A DNA stretch of 64,000 nucleotides, from NCBI GenBank assembly GCA_032209605.1, contig JASFXZ010000043.1:1784819-1848818 (forward strand), written 5' to 3'. The position numbers and the translations under genes were made by a program. Below the pieces are notes generated by a model. It saw nothing but the letters and a program-made list of their open reading frames with translations, was not told the origin of the DNA and did not search any database. The DNA is from Mactromeris polynyma (Eukaryota > Mollusca > Bivalvia > Venerida > Mactridae). Below, in pieces: positions 1 to 10,549 of this stretch (position 1 is its first letter; the number at the start of each line of letters is the position of its first letter).

Positions 1-397
1 TGAAAACAAATGAAAAAGTAAAACTTTTTTTCGGGGGGGGGGGCGGGGAGATCAGATATGAAAAATAATGAAAATTAATAAATGGTTGATGCCAATTTTT
101 GATTGATGAAAATCGAATGATAGAATATTCGTTTGGAAGGTTGACTGAATATTTGAAAAACCCAAAAATTGCCATATTATTAATATGTTGACTACCATAA
201 TGTTTAGACATTCTTTAAATAGGTCTCAAAATCAATCTTCACAGCAGAAGTGTTATTACAATGCATTACACAAGTAACCATTTCGGATTTCATACAGAGT
301 TAATTTAAACATATGTTGCAGGCAATCTGGATTCAGGCATTGTACCAATTTGAGTCCCAGTTCCTCTTAATTAGATAAGACTTATGTTTAAGTCTTT

Positions 398-576
398 AGA
401 TGTGATCAGTAGGGGTCTTGCATTTTTGATTTATAACCAGGTTTTGTTCAATGCTAGCTCTGGTTTGGTTATCTTGACATGTTATTTCATTTCTCTCACA
501 GTTACACTTACATGGCCATCTCTGGTTAGGAATACACTCTCTGGATGCCTGTTTAGCTTTCTTCGAGCTTTCCTAC
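398..576 (-). pseudogene. Broken copy of the cysteine-rich 3'-terminal exon (unit 1)
   Basis: On the minus strand a splice acceptor (TTTCAG/GTAGG) is followed by the same exon that is open in unit 3 (50572-50759). Here one C is missing near the exon start, which shifts the frame and soon gives a stop. One conserved Cys is Ser, and a 16-bp deletion changes the C-terminus. The middle still encodes WPCKCNCERNEITCQ. The identical broken copy is at 26998-27176 in unit 2. I infer pseudogenisation before units 1 and 2 duplicated. Confidence 0.5.
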
Positions 577-779
577 CTGAAATAAATTAAGTATTGTTTA
601 AGTACATTTTGATTTTTTATATACATAACTCTGGCATTGATAAATATTGTACTTATTTAATATTGAACAAACTAAAAACTAGAGAAAAGGCATTGCAAGA
701 TGTCTACATATCAAGCGCTTCATTACTACCCATGTGAGGTAGTAAAATATAATCAAGTGGCTTATAAATAAAATATTTC

Positions 780-880
780 CCTTCAACTTGCAGGGGTTTC
801 CGAGATGCCAGTTCCCTGCATCACTGATGCAATTTTTGGACCTGGGACTAACATTTACAACTTGGTTTGGGAAATTTAGA
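780..880 (-). pseudogene. Remnant of the upstream cysteine-containing exon (unit 1)
   Basis: The minus strand encodes a stretch containing CISDAGNWHLGNPCKLK that matches the unit 3 exon at 50906-51039. The upstream half of that exon (with the WDTW motif) is absent here, because a ~900-bp segment present in unit 3 is missing. An extra AT-rich piece also separates it from the donor region. The unit 2 copy is at about 27380-27480. Confidence 0.35.
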
Positions 881-1619
881 AAATTAGGAGGCAAAAGTGA
901 TGCGTTTTCATGCTATTATAATTATTGTTGAAGAATAAATTACAGTGTCAAACACCTGATTTATTCGGGCGAATTTGCCCATAACCCCATCCCCCTAGTC
1001 TTCAGTTTTTATTGCATTTTTTGGAACTTTTATTTTTTCACTTATTCTGAGGAAATGCTTGGCCTAAACGCGCCTGCCTAAGTAACTTTGAAAACATTTT
1101 GCTGTTATGCGAAGACCTCAAGGCTCAATGCATAAGCTGTAGCATTTGACATTTTCACACAAGACACAAATATGATAAACATTTTGGTGCATGCATAATT
1201 TTAATGACGGCTTTTTTGATTTTATATTCTTAATTAAAAAGATATATTAGAAATTTCATACTGAGTTGTCTGAATTCCTAGATAATCGATCTATGTTATT
1301 TCGTTTTACTACTTACGGTTTTGAAACATGTCGATATCAAACTTATAAAAGTATTTCTCGTGTCAAGAAATTAGGCCAATGGGGTGGTTTAAAACTAAAC
1401 CTAACTGGTACAATACTGCCGTCACTATGATCAGACAGGAGAAAAGTTATTGTCTGGATTCATACAGCTGAACAGATTTGACATTACACTGTAGTCATTA
1501 TCGAGTCAAAGACATAGGTCTGACTCTGATAGTGCCAGCATTGCAGTACTAATAATCAGTTCAACAAAATAAATCAGCAATCAATATACAATAATAGTAA
1601 ATACAGTAAGACAGATAGA

Positions 1620-2290
1620 ATCTATTCACCTCAGCGAAACTTGAACATGGTTACGCTGGTAAAAGTTGGTTGGAGATAGGATGAAACATGTGAAAACGTC
1701 GCCAAAATCCACAAGATTCCTCCGTGCTGACGAGAATGTTTGGCTAAACAACTACACAAAGAGCCGCCGGAAACATCGTAAACATATCTAGCAGAAAACA
1801 TCGCAAAATTTTGAGGCGTGTCTTTGCTATTATCGTCTTGACCGGAAGTTTACTGGCCATCGATATTCATCATCCCATGAAAACAGTACGTCCCATCATC
1901 TGATTTTGTTATGTATTTGATGAGAATAATGGCTGATATGTCTGACATGTATATATCAATTGAAGAATGGGAGTCTTGATACAAACGGCTTTTCTTAATT
2001 ATTTGAGTTATTTTTGGTGATTGAGTTTGCACGAATAATAGCGTATTAATTTCTAGTTTAATTAGTTCCTCTGTATCGTCTGCTCATCGCAAATTAATAT
2101 CACGCAGACGCTTGGAATTTAAGGGTGATGTACACCTCGGAGACATAAATAGATCTAGTGCAATGTCGTTACGTCATTAAAAGTCTCGTGCGCGGTCGGT
2201 TCTTCACAACAAACGCTACAAAATTCTCGCATCTTCAGCAGTAAAACTTCAAGGAACTGGCGACTATCTGAAGGTAACCATTATGTACCG
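1620..2290. promoter_or_regulatory. Conserved CpG-containing block, possible promoter and 5' exon (unit 1)
   Basis: This block keeps many CpGs in otherwise AT-rich DNA and is among the best conserved parts of unit 3 (52640-53330). On the plus strand a CRE-like TTACGTCA (about 2168) and a TATA-like TTAAAAG lie just upstream of a possible start near 2205. A donor-like CTGAAG/GTAACC follows at 2274. In unit 3 that donor reads GC. A minus-strand ATG frame of about 57 codons is also conserved here. The promoter role is inference; the unit 2 copy is at 28220-28890. Confidence 0.35.
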
Positions 2291-2291
2291 T

Positions 2292-3402
2292 TGTAACAGG
2301 CCAGTTCTTCCCCCAGTCCAGTTCTTCCCCGGGGAGGTTTTGGACTAGTCCAGTTCTTCCCCACCCAGTCTGTTTCTTCCCCGGGGAAGTTCTGGACCGG
2401 TCCAGTTCTTCCCCCCTAGGAAATTATTTTATATTCAACTTTCTCACGCTGGAAATAATCTAATTTTTCATGCTAGAATGGGGAAATTCTGGACCAGTCC
2501 AGTTATTCCCCCCTAGCAAATTATTTAATATTCAACTTTCTCACACTGTAAATAATCTAATTTTTCATGTTAGGGTGGGGAAGTTCTGGACCGGCCCAGT
2601 TCTTCCCCCCTAGGAAATTATTTTATTTTTTCAACTTTTTAACCTTGAAAATGTTCTTATTTTTCATGTTAGGTTGGGGAAGTTCTGGACCGGCCCAGTT
2701 CTTCCCCCCTAGGAAATTATTTTATTTTTTATTCTTAAGGTGGGGAAGTTCTGGACTAATCAAGTTCTTCTCCACTAGGATTTTTTGTTATTTTTTACAA
2801 CTTGGGGTGGGGAAGTTCTGGACTAGTCCAGAACTTCCCCGCCCTAAGATGAAAAATAAGATAATTGGCCAGGGGAGAAGAACTGGACTAGTCCAGAACT
2901 TCCCCGCCCTAAAACAAAAATATTTTACTAGGGGAGAAGAACTGGACTAGTCCAGAACTTCCCCTCCCTAAGACGAAAAAAATAAAATAATTTCCAAGGG
3001 GAGAAGAACTGGACTAGTCCAGAACTTCCCCACCCTAAGACGAAAAAAAAATAAAAAAAATTCCAAGGGGAGAAGAACTGGACTAGTCCAGAACTTCCCC
3101 GCCCTAAAACAAAAATATTTTACTAGGGGAGAAGAACTGGACTAGTCCAGAACTTCCCTACCCTAAGATGAAAAATAAGATCATTGTCTAGGGAAGAAGA
3201 ACTGGACTAGTCCAGAACTTCCCCGCCCTAAGATGAAAAATAAGATAATTGTCCAGGGTTAAAAAGTTATTTTCTAGGGGGGGGAAGAAACGGACTGGGT
3301 GGGGAAGAACTGGACTAGTCCAAAACCTCCCCGGGGAAGAACTGGACCGGTCCAGTTCTTCCCCGGGGAAGAACTGGACCGGGGCAGTTCTGGACTGTTA
3401 CA
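2292..3402. mobile_element. Foldback/MITE-like insertion made of nested palindromes (unit 1)
   Basis: The ends are inverted (TGTAACAG...CTGTTACA), and the outer ~100 bp on each side are nearly perfect reverse complements. Inside are more than a dozen copies of a motif with the palindromic core CTGGAC(Y)(R)GTCCAG flanked by GGGGAAG and CTTCCCC. Spacers are T-rich in the left half and A-rich in the right half, so the whole insert is one large imperfect palindrome. Unit 3 reads straight across the site at 53330/53331, showing the pre-insertion state. A short duplication (CCG or ACCG) flanks the insert. Confidence 0.8.
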
Positions 3403-3667
3403 CCGGTATAACTGAGCTTAAGTGTTATGCAGTAGATTATAAAAGAGCCGACTTATCGATTTTATTGCAAGGTTTACAGTCGGCTCGATCCAATTTCCAT
3501 GAGCAAATCTACATTAAATTGAAAAATAAATATTCGTTAATTAACATGATGAAACTAAATGTAGCAAATTAGTCATTTGTTAAAATATTCTGACATACGT
3601 TATCGGGGTCAGTTCAGTTTGTCTGATAAGTGTCTGCTCTACTTCACTTATTTCGAATATTTTTCAG

Positions 3668-3756
3668 TAAATCAGGATTGGCAATGACAGGAAGAACTTG
3701 TATCAATGAAAGGAATGAAAGCAGCACAAAGATTATTTTACAGTTCCAGTATAGAG
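3668..3756 (+). pseudogene. Frameshifted copy of plus-strand exon a (unit 1)
   Basis: The acceptor (TTTTTCAG) and donor (AGAG/GTAATT) are intact. Compared with the open unit 3 exon (58799-58898) this copy has one extra G and lacks 12 bp, so the upstream frame is broken. The downstream half still encodes MKGMKAAQRLFYSSSIE in the frame that joins exon b. The unit 2 copy is at 30553-30641. No family is recognised. Confidence 0.5.
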
Positions 3757-4104
3757 GTAATTAAGGCAATAATAATATAATTAGCTCTATCGTGTAAATA
3801 CAAAATTTCAATATACACTGTATTTCAAAAGTTCTCTAAAAGGCTTAATGGTCCTGCTATCATTATTCTAGAACTTGCCAAATATGTGTAACAACCAGAC
3901 CGTTCTGGTAAAAAAAGGAATGGAACGGACTGTTGTCAGGCCTGGTAAAGCCTAACTCTATTTGGCAGTATCTGCATTCATGTAAAATTACTTTGCTATA
4001 GGCCCCTAATAATGCCAAAATAAAAAGAAATCCAGCCTCTTTGGCAATAGTCCTTGCCAAGGTTTGGGTATTTTAATTGTATTTGATTAATGTGCTTTGA
4101 TATT

Positions 4105-4145
4105 ACCACGGACATATAAACCATGGTTATATGTCTGTGATAATA
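4105..4145. repeat. Short hairpin-forming palindrome around CCATGG
   Basis: Imperfect arms CGGACATATAA / TTATATGTCTG flank a CCATGG centre. The hairpin is conserved in units 2 (about 30990) and 3 (about 59250). It may be the core of a small MITE; nothing else supports a function. Confidence 0.4.
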
Positions 4146-4266
4146 CTGCCCGAATTCAAATGACATATACCGACTTTTACATATTTCCATAAAGATACGA
4201 ATTTCATTCATTTGTAACAATATCAGTTTTTGAAATATTATTTATTTCACTGTATATTTTATTCAG

Positions 4267-4334
4267 GAAGAACTTAGTATGTGGTTGAAGAAGAGGTGTT
4301 CAATGACTCCAATGTTGAATGTTGATGAATACCA
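4267..4334 (+). CDS. Plus-strand exon b, partial gene of unknown family (unit 1)
   Basis: A 68-nt segment lies between a good acceptor (TTTTATTCAG) and a good donor (CCA/GTAAGG). It reads EELSMWLKKRCS... to ...NVDEY plus two bases. It follows exon a in phase 0, and the open frame is conserved in unit 3 with one substitution (Met to Arg). Because exon a is frameshifted in this unit, a full product is unlikely here. The copy in unit 2 is at 31152-31219. Confidence 0.5.
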
Positions 4335-4590
4335 GTAAGGCTGTAAAGGGAGTCACAGCTTGTAAAATGTTGTGAAATAGGTTATGAGGAGAAATATTTG
4401 AAGTCACAAATTTTGTTATTATCCTGAATGTCACAAAAAGTAGTTATTTGAACTAGGCTGTAAGAACAGACACACCAATGAAGCTAAGAAAGGCGATACT
4501 TATACCAATTAAGTGATGCTCATGAAGAAGTGTAGATGAGCATGACTGTGAGTTAATTAAGCATTTGTGAGGCCTGTCCTTAATTCTTAA

Positions 4591-4782
4591 AGCTTCAGGG
4601 TGATAGATATCTGGAATGATTTACCAGAAGAAGTGGTTAATGCACCCATGATGAACTGCTTCAAGTCAACACTTAATACGTTATGGGGTACCCCAACAAG
4701 TTTGACGCTATATGTTAAAAATAAGTATAAAGACAATAGAGTGTCCAAATTGAGTAATGTAAATAGTTTTTATATTGCGTAG
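4591..4782 (+). pseudogene. 3' remnant of a non-LTR retrotransposon ORF2
   Basis: The frame reads SFRVIDIWNDLPEEVVNAP..., which matches the well-known C-terminal signature of CR1/RTE/jockey-type reverse transcriptase polyproteins (R-V-x-x-W-N-x-L-P-E-x-V-V). The upstream endonuclease and reverse transcriptase are absent, so this is a 5'-truncated relic. It repeats at 31476-31667 in unit 2. Unit 3 (about 59584-59640) keeps only the last part after a ~200-bp deletion. Confidence 0.55.
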
Positions 4783-5205
4783 AACAATACTAATTATTAG
4801 TGTAAAAATATTATATGTCTTGATATAAGAGTCCTTATCAATATAGAGTCTTAATCAATATTGTTCTGATAAAGATGACTTTGTCAATATGTAATTGTTA
4901 AAATGTAAACTTAAGATGTCAAAGCAAAAAAATGATAGTAAATGTATCAATTTACAGATAATAGAAAATATAATGGGAGTTTTGGAAGATCGATTGTGGA
5001 GTCCACAGTTTGAAGGGATTTTAATCACACTTTGTACACATGATCAATATTAAATGTAGATGCACTTGATGTTTTCTTTCTTGAGTCAGTCCAAGTATTG
5101 CTGAGTGTTGCATGCTTAAAATTTAGAATGAAATGTAGTTATGGACATGGAAATTTGTGATGTGCATAATGTCAAATGTCTTGGCAACACATGAAAATAT
5201 ACTTT

Positions 5206-5714
5206 TGTACTGACTGTTGCAGGATAAAGAACCATCTGAACACCAGTAAAGTGTAACTGTTTATTCATGATACTTGATGAACATCATAAGTTTGGTAAGA
5301 AGCTGAAAAAATACAAAGAAAAACAAATTTTGAGTGTCACAGTCATCTACATATTTACAAGGAGCCAAAACACATTGGTACGAAAGGGTATTAGGACGAA
5401 TCTCGACCCGAAATAGATTCGACGAGAGAGTTTTTAATACAAGCCTAAATTTTATACAGTAAACCACGGGAAATGAACAATTAGAAGTAAATGAACAATA
5501 GAAAGGCATAAACTTACACCGTGGGGGGCTACAAGACTGAAACAAGTTGAAAAAATGAAAAGGCGCCAAGAAAAAGCGTCCGGCGAACAAGCATGACGAG
5601 CAAAAACAATGAACCAAAAGAAAAACAATGAACCAAAAGAAGAAAAATTATCCTAAACTAACAATCAGTAGGCAGAGTTACCTCCCTTGCATTAAAGGAG
5701 TCGTTTACAGCACA
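5206..5714 (-). repeat. BEL 3' LTR (unit 1)
   Basis: It is 509 bp and identical to the 5' LTR except for two substitutions, both shared by the unit 2 LTR pair. An AATAAA in element sense is at about 5260-5265. Confidence 0.92.
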
Positions 5715-6529
5715 CTCCCCGTCTGATATGGTGACATATCACTACATATTCTAAAACAATTAGAACGAATAACCTGAACAATATTAATAAAAAAGATAGC
5801 CAGAGTCAAAAATTCCAGAACGTAGCGACATGTAAAGGAATAATTACAGTTCGTCATAGATGTTCAAGTTTAGTAACATCCGAAAAAGACAAAATCTCAA
5901 GTACACCCAAATATGTAATACGACATCAAATAAGGCAAATACATAGTAAGACATATACTTTACCGAAACGACTTACAATATGCAACAAATTCTGAGGTTA
6001 CGTCATACAAAATATATCAGTACAAATCTAAAGGTTTCCAAATTATAGCAAAACAAACAATAATACATGTACAGATCTTGATACAAATGCCTCAACCATT
6101 AAACTAAGCATTCAACTGTCTCTACGATTCTTAAAAATAATAATGAGTATTTTCGAACAAAGAAACAATGAATTTCTCTAACAATATTCTAATGTTTAGC
6201 AACAAAAATATCAAGTCTTCATAAATACTCAACATGTATGTTGTCCGACAAGCTATACATTACATACTATACTTGTAGAATCTCAAGTAACTTTCTAATT
6301 CAAATCACAAAATCTGAGTGTAAAAGTTATACAAATGGCAAGTGAATAACTATATTAAAGAATTAACTTGACTTTATCTTGACTAGATATAAATTTAACG
6401 ACAAAAATTCAAGGCAAACATATTAATAAATCACTAAAACAGAATTTCAAACATGAAATTACGCCTTATTCTCTTGATAGTTTCAACAGACAAATGTCAT
6501 CATCACTTATCTCCTTCAGATCTGAAAAC
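5715..6529. other. BEL internal region between pol stop and 3' LTR
   Basis: About 815 bp of AT-rich DNA between the pol stop and the polypurine tract. I see no convincing env-like or other frame on either strand. The unit 2 equivalent is 32601-33415. Confidence 0.6.
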
Positions 6530-9500
6530 TTATTCATTGCACAACAACAGTACGATCTCCGAAATTGGCCTTGTTAGTACAACATTTTTCATTTCGCGAC
6601 GCATGCGTACACTCAGTTTTCTCACTTTACCATCTATGCTGGGGAAAACTTCTTCAACGATTCCTAATGGCCACTGGTTTCGAATCACTTCAACATCTTT
6701 AACTAAAACAACATCTCCCACACAAATATCTTCCACTTCCTGTTGCCATTTCCGTCTAGGCTGAAGGCTCTGCAAATATTCGTTCTTCCACCTTTTCCAA
6801 AATCTGTTCGCAAGAACCTGTACACGTTTCCATTCAGCTCTGTATATATCTTTCAAACTCAATATTGAGGAAGGGCTGAGGACTTCCGGTTCACTACTAT
6901 CTGTCGATATAGGCACTATGGGTCTCGCGTTCACGATAGCACAGACTTCCGCCATAACAGTTGTTAGAACGTCGTGAGTTAGGGTTTTACAGGATGCCTC
7001 TGACAGAATAGAATCTAAGATGCGCCGGACTACACCAATCATCCTCTCCCATACTCCGCCCATATGCGAAGCATGGGGTGGGTTGAATACCCATAGTACG
7101 CCCTTCTGTTTTAACAAATTGTTCACACAACCGTCTTCAACATTGATGACAATCACATTAAGATCCTTCGTGGCTCCAACGAAATTTGTGCCTCTGTCCG
7201 ACCTGAACAGTTTGACGTTCCCATGTTGAGCTATGAATCTTCGTAGCGCGTTCATAAATGCAGAAGCTGACATTTCTTCTACTACCTCTATATGGATTGC
7301 CCTGATTGTGAGGCATGTAAACAATATACCCCATCGCTTACTGTTAGCTGTGCCACCTCTTGTTCGACGGGCAGTAACGTCCCAGGGGCCGAAGGCATCA
7401 ACTCCAACATACGTAAATGGAGGTGCTGGTTCTAAGCGATCTCGTGGTAAGTCACTCATGATCTGTTGAGCATGATTACCACGCAGTTTTCTACACTTGA
7501 CACAACTGTGTATGACACTGGAGATAAGACGTTTGGCTCCGACAATCCAGTAACCACTCGATCTAAGGGCTCCTTCTGTCAAGTGTCTGCCTTGGTGTTT
7601 AACAAGTTCGTGGTAATGTCGTACAAGTAGAGTTGCAATGTGATGCTTCTTTGGAACAATAGCGGGGTGTTTCTCATAACTGGTGAATTCGGACCTTTCT
7701 AGTCTACCGCCCACACGTAGAACTCCTTTAGCATCAATGAACGGATTGAGTGCAGCTATTGAACTTTTCTTTGGTATGGACTTTCCTGCATCTAGGCACT
7801 GATACTCTTCTGGGTAACCTTCTATCTGAACAGACCGGAGGATCAGACTTTCTGCTCTATCTTGTCGACTAAAGTCTATTATCTCTTCATCACGTTTAGA
7901 CAGTGATTGACCGCGGCCTACGTTTACTCTTCTTTGTAGGAATGCAATAGCACTCTTGATGACAGCCCAACTAGAGAAACGTTCGAACCTTTTGGTCTCT
8001 AAGGTACTGCGTCTTATACTCTGTTCAGCACAGGATACTTTTGTCGCTGCAACAATTACGCGAATTTCCTGATCTAACTCGGGGTTTACCAAAGGAAAGT
8101 CATTATCTTCTTCAAGATGCATCTGAATAGGACCCTTCAACCACTGACTTTGAGCCATGTTTATCGCTGCCACACCTCTAGTAGCACAGTCAGCTGGATT
8201 GAGGTGAGTTGGCACGTAATTCCATTGTTCCGGACAAGACAAGTTACGTATCTTCTCTACACGATTACTCACGTAAGTATAGAATCTCTTTGTCTTGTTA
8301 TTAATATATCCCAAAACCACTCTACTGTCAGAGAAGTATTTTACTTGATCGAAGTTTATGTCTATTTGTTCTAGAATAGTACTAGTAATCTCGACAGCTA
8401 GCACAGCTCCACAAAGCTCCAATCTGGGTATCGTATGTCCACTAGTAGGTGCAACTTTCGCCTTTCCCATCACAAAACTAGAGCGATCTACGCCTTTAAG
8501 GGATCTGTCAATTATGTAAGCTGACGCCGCGATTGCCTTCTCCGAAGCGTCGCAGTAGACATGAAGTTCTTTCCAAGTTGCATTCTCTGGGGATACAGGT
8601 AAGTACTGACGCGGGATCTCTATTGAATCCAAACTTTTCAAAGATTTCCTCCATTCTTCCCATTCGCGTTGTCGGTCAGACGGCAGCTCGTCATCCCAAT
8701 CGAAATTTCCAGACACCAAGTCTCTGAGTAACAATTTTCCTTTAATGACCACCGAGGCCACAAAGCCAATAGGATCGTAAAGACTATTCACTGTTGATAG
8801 TATTCCACGTCGTGTGTAGGGCTTGACGTCGTCAGAAATTCGGAATGTCAAAACATCTTTTAGTATATCCCAAGACACGCCTAGACTACGATGTAGAGAA
8901 CAATCCTCGTCACTTCCTAGTTCCAAGGATTTGGAATTGTTTCCGAGGTCTTGCGTAGGAAACGAGGACATGACTACCGGACTGTTAGACGCGATCTTAT
9001 GGAGTCTCATATGGCCCTCCTCTTGTAAAGTAGACTGCGTCTTCTTCATCAGCTCAACTGTTTGTATTGCCTCTGGTTTAGACGTTAAGGCGTCGTCAAC
9101 GTAGAAATCTCTGTTGACGAATTGTTTAATATCTGTATCAGCATGTTGAACCGCTCTCCTCAGTCCATACGTGGCAACTGCTGGAGATGAGGTATTACCA
9201 AAAATATGGACTTTCATTCTATATTCAATCAGTTCCTTGTCAATATCGTTATCTCTATACCAAAAGAAACGAAGGTAGTCTCTATGATCTTCACAAACTC
9301 TGAACCTATAGAACATTTGTTCCACATCTGCCGTCACCGCAACTTTGTCCTTACGGAAACGCAGAAGGATTCCAAGCAGGCTGTTAGTCATGTCGGGACC
9401 AGACAGAAGTACCTTATTTAACGATTGACTTTGATACACTGCCGACGCATCAAACACACCTCTTATCTGACCCGGCTTCTTTGGGTGATAAACACCGAAA

Positions 9501-10549
9501 AGCGGCAAATACCAGCATTCACATCCTTGTTCAAGGGCAGGTGCAACTTCGGCGGCTCCCGTATTCAATACCTTTGTCATAAAATTACTAAAATGTTCTC
9601 TTTTAACTGCATCTCGTTTGAGGCTTCTGTCTAAAATCTGGGCTCTGTGCCAGGCTTGCGGTCTGTTGCACGGTAGACTTGTTCTGTCGGGCTTAAAGGG
9701 CAAGGGAGCTGTGAAGTAACCTTCCTCATCTTTAGTCATTTTCTGGTCCATCACATCAAGGAATTCTCTGTCCTCACATGACAGTCCAGGTTTATCATCT
9801 TCATGAGTGCGTATAAATATGTTGCAACCTTCGTAATCTTGTTGTAGAAGGGTGGCATGAGAAGTAAAAAGTTTCTCTTCTTTTACGTTTAAGTTGTTTT
9901 GGCAAGGTTGCAGACGGGATGGCCTTCCATTTGGTAACACATATGTCTTACGAACAGACACGTCAGGAAGGTGCGTCCTACCCAAGCAAACTTCACCCAC
10001 AATAACCCAACCCAAGCATAACTGTTGGGCGAATGGCATACCACGGTCTCCGGTAACTTGGTTTATCACGTGGTGAATCTCTGGAACATCTCTACCAATT
10101 AAGAGTTGCACTTTGCAGCCGTCTTCAAGCTCTGGTATTTCACTGGCCAAATGTCGTAAGTGTCGGTAAGATCTAGCCACATCAGGTGTAGGTACCTCAG
10201 ACGACTCGTGTGGAATTTCATCACACTCTATGACGGACGGGAGTTCCATATTTGTTTCTCCATTCACAGAACGTATGCGAATATTTTTAGATAATCTTCC
10301 CCTTCTGGTCGTACGACCGGAGCACGACGACAACGTATAGCCTGTAAATTCTGAATTGGCACACAACCTGTCAAACAATGCTGTTGTTCCTAGAGTCCTA
10401 TTACTCTGCTCGTCTATTATAGCGTAAACTCTGAACACATCACTTTCATTGTCTGCATTGTAAACGTCAACTAGCACAGTTTTGCTACAAGATCTTCCAA
10501 TATACTGGTCTCCACAAAGTGCTGTGCAACGAGCCGTAACACAAGATCC
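6530..10549 (-). CDS. pol: BEL/Pao pol polyprotein (protease, RT, RNase H, integrase), unit 1
   Basis: About 1340 residues encode the replication enzymes. The protease region is of the DUF1758/A17 type (IIDEQSNRTLGTTALF, residues ~45-60). Reverse transcriptase follows (VFDASA ~365; catalytic YVDD ~505), then RNase H (YCDASEKAIAASAYI ~665; FSDSRVVLGY ~735). The integrase has an HHCC zinc domain (HYHELVKHQG ... CVKC) and a D,D-35-E core (VGVDAFGP, FRSDRGTNF, GGVWERMIG, residues ~1030-1155). A DUF5641-like C-terminus ends the protein. The domain set is complete and uninterrupted. It has no ATG of its own here; in unit 2 the same frame is continuous with gag, so a single gag-pol frame was probably ancestral. 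Expression from this copy would need a frame change at the gag boundary. Confidence 0.9.
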   Translation of the reverse strand, partial: GSCVTARCTALCGDQYIGRSCSKTVLVDVYNADNESDVFRVYAIIDEQSNRTLGTTALFDRLCANSEFTGYTLSSCSGRTTRRGRLSKNIRIRSVNGETNMELPSVIECDEIPHESSEVPTPDVARSYRHLRHLASEIPELEDGCKVQLLIGRDVPEIHHVINQVTGDRGMPFAQQLCLGWVIVGEVCLGRTHLPDVSVRKTYVLPNGRPSRLQPCQNNLNVKEEKLFTSHATLLQQDYEGCNIFIRTHEDDKPGLSCEDREFLDVMDQKMTKDEEGYFTAPLPFKPDRTSLPCNRPQAWHRAQILDRSLKRDAVKREHFSNFMTKVLNTGAAEVAPALEQGCECWYLPLFGVYHPKKPGQIRGVFDASAVYQSQSLNKVLLSGPDMTNSLLGILLRFRKDKVAVTADVEQMFYRFRVCEDHRDYLRFFWYRDNDIDKELIEYRMKVHIFGNTSSPAVATYGLRRAVQHADTDIKQFVNRDFYVDDALTSKPEAIQTVELMKKTQSTLQEEGHMRLHKIASNSPVVMSSFPTQDLGNNSKSLELGSDEDCSLHRSLGVSWDILKDVLTFRISDDVKPYTRRGILSTVNSLYDPIGFVASVVIKGKLLLRDLVSGNFDWDDELPSDRQREWEEWRKSLKSLDSIEIPRQYLPVSPENATWKELHVYCDASEKAIAASAYIIDRSLKGVDRSSFVMGKAKVAPTSGHTIPRLELCGAVLAVEITSTILEQIDINFDQVKYFSDSRVVLGYINNKTKRFYTYVSNRVEKIRNLSCPEQWNYVPTHLNPADCATRGVAAINMAQSQWLKGPIQMHLEEDNDFPLVNPELDQEIRVIVAATKVSCAEQSIRRSTLETKRFERFSSWAVIKSAIAFLQRRVNVGRGQSLSKRDEEIIDFSRQDRAESLILRSVQIEGYPEEYQCLDAGKSIPKKSSIAALNPFIDAKGVLRVGGRLERSEFTSYEKHPAIVPKKHHIATLLVRHYHELVKHQGRHLTEGALRSSGYWIVGAKRLISSVIHSCVKCRKLRGNHAQQIMSDLPRDRLEPAPPFTYVGVDAFGPWDVTARRTRGGTANSKRWGILFTCLTIRAIHIEVVEEMSASAFMNALRRFIAQHGNVKLFRSDRGTNFVGATKDLNVIVINVEDGCVNNLLKQKGVLWVFNPPHASHMGGVWERMIGVVRRILDSILSEASCKTLTHDVLTTVMAEVCAIVNARPIVPISTDSSEPEVLSPSSILSLKDIYRAEWKRVQVLANRFWKRWKNEYLQSLQPRRKWQQEVEDICVGDVVLVKDVEVIRNQWPLGIVEEVFPSIDGKVRKLSVRMRREMKNVVLTRPISEIVLLLCNE

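Noticed and set aside
1850..2032. 60-codon minus-strand frame in the conserved CpG-containing block
   Set aside because: A 6-bp deletion and other changes give an early stop in unit 3, and the start is not an ATG in good context.
2567..2950. 127-codon plus-strand frame in the palindrome array (160 codons in unit 2)
   Set aside because: It is a by-product of the repeated palindrome modules. Its length follows the module number.
3863..4060. 65-codon frame conserved in all three units
   Set aside because: It has no ATG, no convincing splice sites and lies inside the intron between exons a and b. Only two differences from unit 3 are too few to show selection.
5261..5617. 118-codon minus-strand frame inside the LTR
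   Set aside because: It lies wholly within the LTR and is a chance open frame. It changes its start when a single G is added in unit 2.
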